Assembly: GCA_000507305.1 (NCBI GenBank)
Contig: DF241816.1
Span: 1 to 64,000 of the forward strand
Reading direction: 5' to 3'
Source of the DNA: Breviolum minutum Mf 1.05b.01
Taxonomy: Eukaryota; Sar; Dinophyceae; Suessiales; Symbiodiniaceae
DNA length: 64,000 nt
Each line of letters begins with the position of its first letter. Within the stretch, counting starts at the first letter, position 1. A program made the position numbers and the translations under genes. This document shows positions 21,001 to 30,000 of this stretch, piece by piece. The notes under the pieces were generated by a model. The model saw only the letters and a program-made list of their open reading frames with translations, did no database searches and was not told the DNA's origin.

Positions 21001-24000
21001 GAACTCATACTCTTCTAAGGAGGCCATATACTAGAAGCCAGGCCACTTTCTTAAAGGCGGGGAACATTACACAATACTGTAAGAGTTCTCCAAAACTGTG
21101 AAATATGGACGTCTAACAGTTATCATCCACTTGCAGCCTGAGGCTGTGTTCTCAACATCACCACGCGCCGATGGGCCCCTACCATTGGCCCATAACTCCA
21201 CTAAAGAAAGGGGTGAAACAATGCAAGTTACCTTTTTTTGTAAAGCCATGTTATAGGGGCCTCATAATTCCGTTTATAACCAAAATAGGGTTTTCCCATT
21301 TTTTTTGGTTTTCTTTCTTCTACTTTCCCGAGAAAAAAGTTCCATCCAAGTTGGCTTGTCTTGAAACGACGCAACCCCTGCATCATCACAATCCCATTTT
21401 TGCAGACAAACAACCCCCCAAAACGAATAAAACAACAAAGCAACAACACAAAAACCCGAAGCAACAAAAACGCACCCCAAAGCCGGAAGAGAAATGAATT
21501 ATATACACTCTTTGGAACTATAGCATATTTCCCCCAACAATCGCACGGCACTTTTTGATTTTCAATGGATTTTCGTGCAACTTCCCACCAACTTGGTAGG
21601 ATATGTTGGTTTCCTTAAAGAGTATGAAAACTTGACTCAGCAGCATCTAACCTCCAACCCCCGCCCCAGGCGTTGCACGCCACACCGGCGTTACTCCAAC
21701 GCTTACAGCATGGCCCGGGCGACGTGGCAGCGGAGTTGCAGATTCCAACTGCACCGCCTGAAGAGGCGGCAAGCACGGTGGGAGAAGCACAGGTGAATGC
21801 AACAAATTCCTGGTGGATTATCGTGATACCCTTCATAGTTGCAACTAAGGTGGTGATTTGTAAGGTTTACTTAGGTTTCAAATATCTCGCGGATTCATTT
21901 TTGGGAGGTTTTTCGGTTTTAGTGGGGGGTGAAATGTAGATCTCATGCGCAATTAGGGAAATGCCCCTTACTGTAGGGTGGGAAAAATTATTGGAGTTGT
22001 TCTAAGGTTGTTTTCTTGTTTAACTTTCGACCATTGAAGAAATAAATTCAGCATTAGAATCTCAATCATCATCTAGGATATCTACGTGGTGGTTTCAAAT
22101 ATCTTTCATTTTCATCCCTATTTGGGGAAATGATCCAATTTGACTAATATTTTTCAAAATGGGTTGAAACCACCAACCAGCTTCACTTGTTTTGTTCTTT
22201 TCAGCTTTCTTTAAGTGTTTCAAACTATATACCTCATTTTTGAGACGAACACCCAGGTTGTTTTGGAGTTTCATTTTTGTTGCCAGGAAAAACATTTCAA
22301 TGGTTGAACCGGTTCCCATGGTAGGATATTATTTTGTTGTGCTTATTCCAATCATCTCAACCACTCCTGCGCTACTTAAATTTACCCGCCTCAGTTTTCC
22401 CCGTGGGACACATTTGGATTCCGAAGACGACTTTTTCGCAGGAGACGCGGCCTGATGAAGAGCATGGAGACTGCCCCATTTGTCACGTGGCTGACCTCCG
22501 AGCCTTAAAATCCATGGGAATCTAAGAGTGCCTCCTCCCCCACCCCAATGCCAACCCCACCGTAAATCCCCAGAAATTATATAGGGCCTAAACTCAACAG
22601 TTTATGAAAATAGCCATCATGCCTGAATAATCCCTGAATAAAAGGCCTTATCAACTTGGGGGGTGGCATTGGGGGGTGCCCAATTTGATCCCCAGGATTA
22701 AAACAGCTTGTGCGCATGTTTCTTTGTTGAGACCACCACCCAAAGGTGTTGGATAGGGAAACGTATTAATATCATACACAGTTCTGAGATATGCACTCTT
22801 TTTTTCTCTCACTGTTTTGCCACACGTAGTAGATAGACAGCAAGTGTCATCATAATTTTAATTGTGGGGTAGATGGTCTTCATCATCGGCAGCATTATCA
22901 TCCTCATCCTTATCGCCGTTGTCATAATCACCATCATCCCATTCTCATGATGATGATCTTCGTCACGATCATGAAGACACAACATTGATTACTCGGAAAC
23001 AATCAACAAGAAACATTATACTTCATTGCCTCAACCAACAGGTGCATACAGAGTTTATGCGTGTTTACACCCCGCAAAACTAACATGACAATGAACAACC
23101 AACCATGAATTGAGATGTATCTCCATTCAGGGGAACATATGATGACTTCCCCCCCCCATTTCTTGCCATAAAACCCTGAGGTTTAGAGCCCATGGGCCCA
23201 GGAGAAGCTGCAATGCGATGTGCTGGGGATGGTGGGCAACATCATTATTTTCATGCCAGGTGAGCTGCGGGAGATGAATGGACGGAGCCAGGGATGATGC
23301 ATTTTCAGTTCCTAAATGAGGTGCGTTTGGTTGAACCCCAGAATCTTCAAAATCACGACGGGTAGATGCTTCACTTGAAAGTTGAAAAGATCTTTTAGAG
23401 GTAAAGCTGAGGTAAGGAAGAGGTATGTTTGATAAGTTGTGTACATGCTTCGAAGACAAAATGTGTGGCCGTTACTTTGAAATGTTCTGAATTTCCAAGC
23501 TGTTGGGCCTTACAGTAAATTCTGGAAAGCTCTGTCTCGACAAGTAGGACTATGGCAGATGATGGCACAAATATTTTTCCTTCCGCATGCTGTGACACTT
23601 TCCTAGTTCTCTCTTGTGCAGTGCCATGCAGAAATCAACCCAGAAAAACAACTCCCTGAAACTAACATAGCACCACCATGTGGCTGTTGATTTTCCAGGT
23701 GCTTAAAAACTTGGGTCCGAAGTCGTCGCGACGGTGCTGCGGCACCAACTGCCACCTGTCCCATGTGCCGTGGGCCACTGCAGATGAACGGACCGCCTGC
23801 GAGGGAGAAATCGCCCTGGGCAAGGGTGACCGGCAGTAAAAAGGGGTTTGGTATCGAAGGCGCTCAGAACAGCAAGGGTACCATCATTTTCCCTATGAAC
23901 ATATACCCCATATGGGTGTTTCCAAAAATAATGGTACCCCCAAATCATCAATTTTAATAGGGTTTTCCATCATAAACCATCCATTTTGGGGTACCACTAT

Positions 24001-27000
24001 TTTCGGAAACACCCATATAGGATCCATGTATATTGGCATAATTTCTAACCTACATTCGGATTCGAAAAAAACATCATCCGTTCATGCCGATCTCCCATGG
24101 ATCCTATGGATAAGTAAGTAACCCCTGAAGGCCCAAAAAAATCCACCACCAAAAAAGTCTCCACATGTTTTTTTTCCACAGGACAACGACTCCAAGAGTT
24201 CTTGGATGGAGAGCATTCTGCACAATTGTCGGAGGTTGGTCCGTATGGTAGGGGTCTGGTTGGGTAGCTAATCTTACCCAGGGAGGGATGTGTTGGAAGC
24301 TACCAGGTACCAAAAATAGCGGTGTGAAAACAAAAAGGACAATGTGTTAATATTTACCTATAGAAAAAAATGCGAAGTTTAAACAAATACTGGAACAAAT
24401 GGAATGATGGAAGAGGATATTCTTTTTGTTGATGGGAATCCCAGGGAACATGGTGGTTAAGAATACCTTAATACGGACTTATTTCTTCCTTACTTGGAGG
24501 ATCATCCCATTTAGTAAGTAGCTAGTAACCCCCATTTATAAGCCATTTAGGCCATTTGGAAGGAGAATAACCCCACTTATGGGACTTACTAACCATGGTT
24601 ATTAACCACTTACTAAATGGGATGATCCTCCAAGTAGAGGGGGGGCGCATGGATTTTCATGATTTTTGGAAAACAGCATTTTCAGCTTGCATGTTTCATC
24701 TTCAGCAGCCCTGGCGTGCCAGGATGACCGAAGCTACTTGCAGTCCATCGCAGATGCTTGGCAGCGACAAACCCACAATGCGCGGGATGGGGGGAGAAAT
24801 GCAGAAACAATCTAGTTGACTTGTAATGCTTACATTTGGGGTAAGCAATTGTGACCCTCAAAGTTTCTCCAAGACAAACCTGGAAGGTTTAACATTTATG
24901 ATCAAGAATCCTGTGCATTTTTTTCAGTCATTTTTGGTGCACGAGAAGCTTCCGAATCATCCCAACGCTGGTTCTCGCTCAGGATGGCCTACGAGGGCGG
25001 AATAACTGGAGTACGATGAATCGCATTGAGAAGGTGCGTTTGGAAGGGAAAGTTGGAAACGCTTGGAATCGTGATGACCTGCACTTGGATGTTCTCAATA
25101 TACCCCATTTATCAATATAGGTTATACATAAACCATTTACTAGCAATTATCCAACTTGCTGGGACATTCAAGCAGGGAACGATCACATATCCCACCTTGG
25201 GAAAAGGAAAATCATTGACTCAAGCATACCTTGACGGGGCGGAATAGGTCCTAAGAGCATTTTTTATCCAAGAACCGTTGGCATGGTTGGTTGAGCATCT
25301 ATTTCGGCTTGCTAGATATCGTGGTCCTTGAATATTAATAGATCCGCGGATTTATTAGATCAACTGTTGCAGGGTTGTCAGCAGGTTTAGGATCTGGGAA
25401 TTTTGCAATTGCTGGAAAATTGATATTTTCAATCCAGCTGCATCAAATTGAAGCATCAGATTTGAAGCATTTGACAAATTTTGTGCTACAATCACTCATT
25501 CTTTGCTGCAAGATGGGCCCCTATAATCGTTGCAAATGCAGTTCTTTCATGCGCACAATGGCCGAAAATAAACGGGTAACTGCGGTTATAACCCTATACT
25601 TATTGGGGCCCCATTTCAACCCATTGGTCACCCCTACTAGTTATAGTGGAATTAAAACCCTTAGAAATGGCCTTACAAAAAGGCAACTGGGGTAACTGAC
25701 CCCTCTATGTGGAGCTGCGGGCCCCTTATGACTGGCGGCAGGGACCACTTTGTGTGTTCATGTGAGCAACGAAAAAAAACCTGGTTGTTATTAGGTTATA
25801 TCGGGGATGACATCCTACCCAGGTATATAGTGATCGTAATAAACCATTGTAAGGATCCCTATGAACCAACCAGGATTCAATGGAGAGTAGTAAGGGTGTT
25901 TTTTTTTGTTCGTGGCTCATGTACGCCAAATTTCTAGAGCCAACTTGTTTTTTTGCGATGCCAAGCTGCTGAAGCTGACCCAGGCAGCCTATGCTGGTGG
26001 CATATTAGCTGCTGCTGGTTGGGGCTTTATGCTAGGCTCAGTGACAGTGAACAGCTGCGTGGAAGGATCAATATATGTTGGATCTAGCCAGCAACACTGG
26101 ATTCCCTACAAAAATGTGGTAATCCTGGTGGTGACTGTTCCTGGGTGGGGGGGGTAGATCCAAAATATATAGCAGTTATGGGATTCCCCTTCCTTTTTCC
26201 AGCTGTATGTATAGCATTTTTCTGTTTTTTTTTCTGAGGTTGTAATTAAGATGGGTGGCACTTGGCATGGGTTGATTTCGAAACTATATACGACTCATAG
26301 TTTTTTTGAATATTTTACATTGCTATACGTTTGAATACGTTTTCCTGAAATGGACAGTAGGTACTGTAAAGGTACCTTAGATGGATGATATGGGATATTT
26401 GTTGGAATGAGCAGACTCAGAAACGTCATTGCCTTGAGATAACATCTGGAAAGACACAGATGTTTATAGACGATGAACATGATTCTAGCTGACTAATTTC
26501 CAGCTTGCCCACAGATATTAATCCAACATAGATGGCTGGAATTTTCCTCTTTTCCAACGAGAAATGCGATGTTGGATTAGCCATGATGATCATAGGAATC
26601 TGGAGGGTAATTCCCAAACTTCGTGCTTTCCTCAACATTTCTTGTAGCACAACTTGAAAATTTGAGGATAGATTATCTTGTTTTGGGATGTTTCCTGTAT
26701 ACCTGAATCATCCAAGGGTCCAAAAACAGACCTTTTTGAGCTGAAATTTGACACCCAAACGGAGGGCCTAGGTATTCTTAAATTTCAGGGAGGTCTACAT
26801 ACCCTAAAACAGCGGGGCATGGTTTAGATGCACCGACGTCGATGATGCAAACAGGCTATACCGAGGAGAGGCACCGTGTGTCCCATGCGCTGGTCTTGGA
26901 TGTTTTACCAGCAGAGTCGCTTTGGCCGAAAAAGACGAGCGGTCAAAGAACATGAGAAAAACAAATAACCACTTTGGCCGAAGAGGGTGGGTATATGAAC

Positions 27001-30000
27001 GTTATAAAACCTTGATTTACAAGTAGGGTTAAGTTATGTTATTAACTGGGGATAACTTATTTCTTAACCTTGTGGTGAACACATGTTTTTTTACCCGCAA
27101 AGCGGGTCAAGAAGCAGGAAAGCTTGGTGATGGGTTGAAATGGTTGAATATGTTTCTTTTTGTTTTGGGCATTTCTTCGAATATTTATTTTTTAAATGTT
27201 TTTCGTATTCAGTACCCATACCGCATATCGGAAGATCGGTACATCGAACTCTCCTCACTCTTTGAATTTGTGCACACTTTCCGGGCCAAACCAACCAATC
27301 GTACATGGAGCGAGCCGGCAAGGCAACCAAATGCAAAGCTCAGGTTTTTTCTTTGCACAACGCCCCAAAAGAAGCTGCATACTCTTGATGGAAGAATATC
27401 CCATGTTTCATAGGGTTTCGTGTGTAACAGGTGGTGCAGGATTTCTGCCATCAACAGTAGTATTTACACTCCCTAAAACTAACAGTTCGCCCCTGAAAAT
27501 AGGTCTCTTCAGTCAATAGGATATTTCATCTTCCAACCATCCATGTTTAGGGGCTATGTTGGTTTCAGGGAGGGTAGGTTCCATTGAAAACCATTGAATG
27601 AATTCTTAGGGGAGTGAAAAGTGATAAGTCTTTTTCAGGGTTCATAATGTTTGTCTAAGGTTGTTTCAACACACCTTTGGAACACCCCTAAATCTGTACC
27701 AACAGACTATAAAGGAATTCACAGTTGTCTGGGTGTTTTTTCTCAAGGGGTGTGTTGCCCGTAGTCTCCATGTATCGTACATTTGTCTACATTTGGTTGA
27801 TTTTTATGGTAAATGTATAGGTAAATATACCAGGTCATACATGGATCTTATGGGTTGTAACTTTCTTGGATGCTTTGACACCACACCAAGGCATCAATTA
27901 GCCCAAGGAATTGGTTGGGTTGTCGGTCTCATCGTATCGTGTATTAGGAGCGGGCGTAAGGAAGTCAGGGCGCCAGGTGTTGAGGTCGAACCTGTTGAGA
28001 TTTACACTCTGGAAAATTAACATTGAACCTGAAAATCACCTGTTTGAAAGGGAAACTCATCTTCCAAACCTTCATGTTTGGGTTCCATGTTAGTCTTCAG
28101 GGGTGTAAAATTTTACCCAGCTAAAGTTTAACAAAAATCGCCCCTGAAAAGTTATCAAAACCCAACAGGAAAGTAGAGAAAACTGGTGGACACGGTGGAC
28201 CCAAAAAATGATGTTTTTTGTTGTCAATATTTGTCAATGTAAGCTTCGGTGGCCCCCATTTTCAGGTGCAAAATGTTGGTTTTGCAGGGTGGTATATTGA
28301 CCATGTGGCATAGAACTACCAAGCTCAACTATTTGGAACACAAATCTGGGCCATTATATAACCCAAATGAAGCAAGGCATAACAGGGGTATATTTTTGGT
28401 GGGCGGTAGTTTTCATTGTAGGGAGGAAACCAGATTCCTACTTGCGAAGCTACTGAAGCTGGAAATTATAGGACGAGTTCCTAATCCCAAAATGTAAATC
28501 TAAAGCAATTAGAGTTGACCCCCCAAAACCTTAAGGTGTACTAGGTGTACATAGCCAACCTTTGTGTGTTTCTAAAATGTCTTTTGTATACAACCAACCA
28601 TCAAGAATATGAGCAAATGACCCATGTCAATTCTCAAGCTTGCTATAACTAGCTGCTTGCTGCTTGCTGCTGCGACGCTTTGATGTATATGGAAGCTTCT
28701 TGCATTATTCCGAACTCCAAAATTTGGCCCACGCTTACAAGTTATAGTAGTTATACAAGCCGTGACAGCTCAAATGATGTTCCTTAATACACGGCTCGTT
28801 TCAGCACATGTTTTTTTTCCAAAACCCCCTTTACAATTGTTTTTCTTCAAATGACTTTTTTTACAAAAAAAATCTTCCCGTAACAGCAAGGTATCAGAAC
28901 ACTTTGGAATGCCTTGTATATATAGATATATATATATATAGCAGTTTTACTTATCGGGCCGAAAAGCAATCAGGTCTTCGTTGATTTTCCGTGCGGACAG
29001 CCGGGGGATGTACCGTCGGAGTCGCCTTGCCGGAAGCGGCGGCCAGGAAAAGCCTTCAAGAGCGTGAACGTGAAGAACGCTCACGGTCCCGAAACTGCGA
29101 GTCGCGGAGATAGGAAGGTGATGGTGAAAATCAACAAAGATTTCGGGTACCTAAACTGGAGGTAGTTTTATGAAATTGGAAACCTGCACCCCCCAAAATA
29201 GCCTGATAAGATTCAGTAACTGCATTTCATCCAACCACCACTTTTGTTTTTGGGCTGGTGTACGAACCATTCGTTTTTTTAAGAAAGGGTTTCTAAAATC
29301 ACAATTTTTTAAAACAAATACCCTGGCTAAAACTAACATAGCACCTAAAAATGATGGTTTCCAATAGGAATCTCCTTTTCCAGGGGTTCATTTTCAGGTG
29401 CTATGTTAGTTTCAGGGAGTGTAGTAGCAACGACTTCCAGGAGTTTCTCCAGGGGTATAAGCCATCCGAATCCGAAAGTTTTCTTAGATGCCTCTGAGAC
29501 TCGGGCCTCCAATTGTGCCACCGGTCGGCGGGGAATTCAGGAAATATATTTTATGGATGGATCCAATCAGGCAATCAATGGCTGGAGATCCATTTTTTTA
29601 CCAAACAAAAAACATGGCCTTGTTAAAGATAATAATGACCAAGTTCAACTAGTGCAGGATCAACAAAATCTTAGTGAAGGATGTTTGGAGCACTTTCAAC
29701 TTGTGTGTTTTTTTCTCAAGAAAAAATATCCTTTGTCAGGTTCGATCATGATGGTCATTTCTTGACAAGTTCTGCCAATTAAAGACCTAAAAAGGCTCTA
29801 CTTGAGATCAATTGCCAACAAACATGGGCAAGATGAGAAAAGGAAGTATATAGATCGATGCAGGCTTCTCAGTAATTCCAATGATTTTAATGTCATAGTA
29901 TCATGTGTCTTCCTTTGGACTTTTCCAGAAGAACCGTATTATAACGAGACCCTGACTTCCAAAACAAAAAACACACCGTGACAATATATCGGAATCGACG

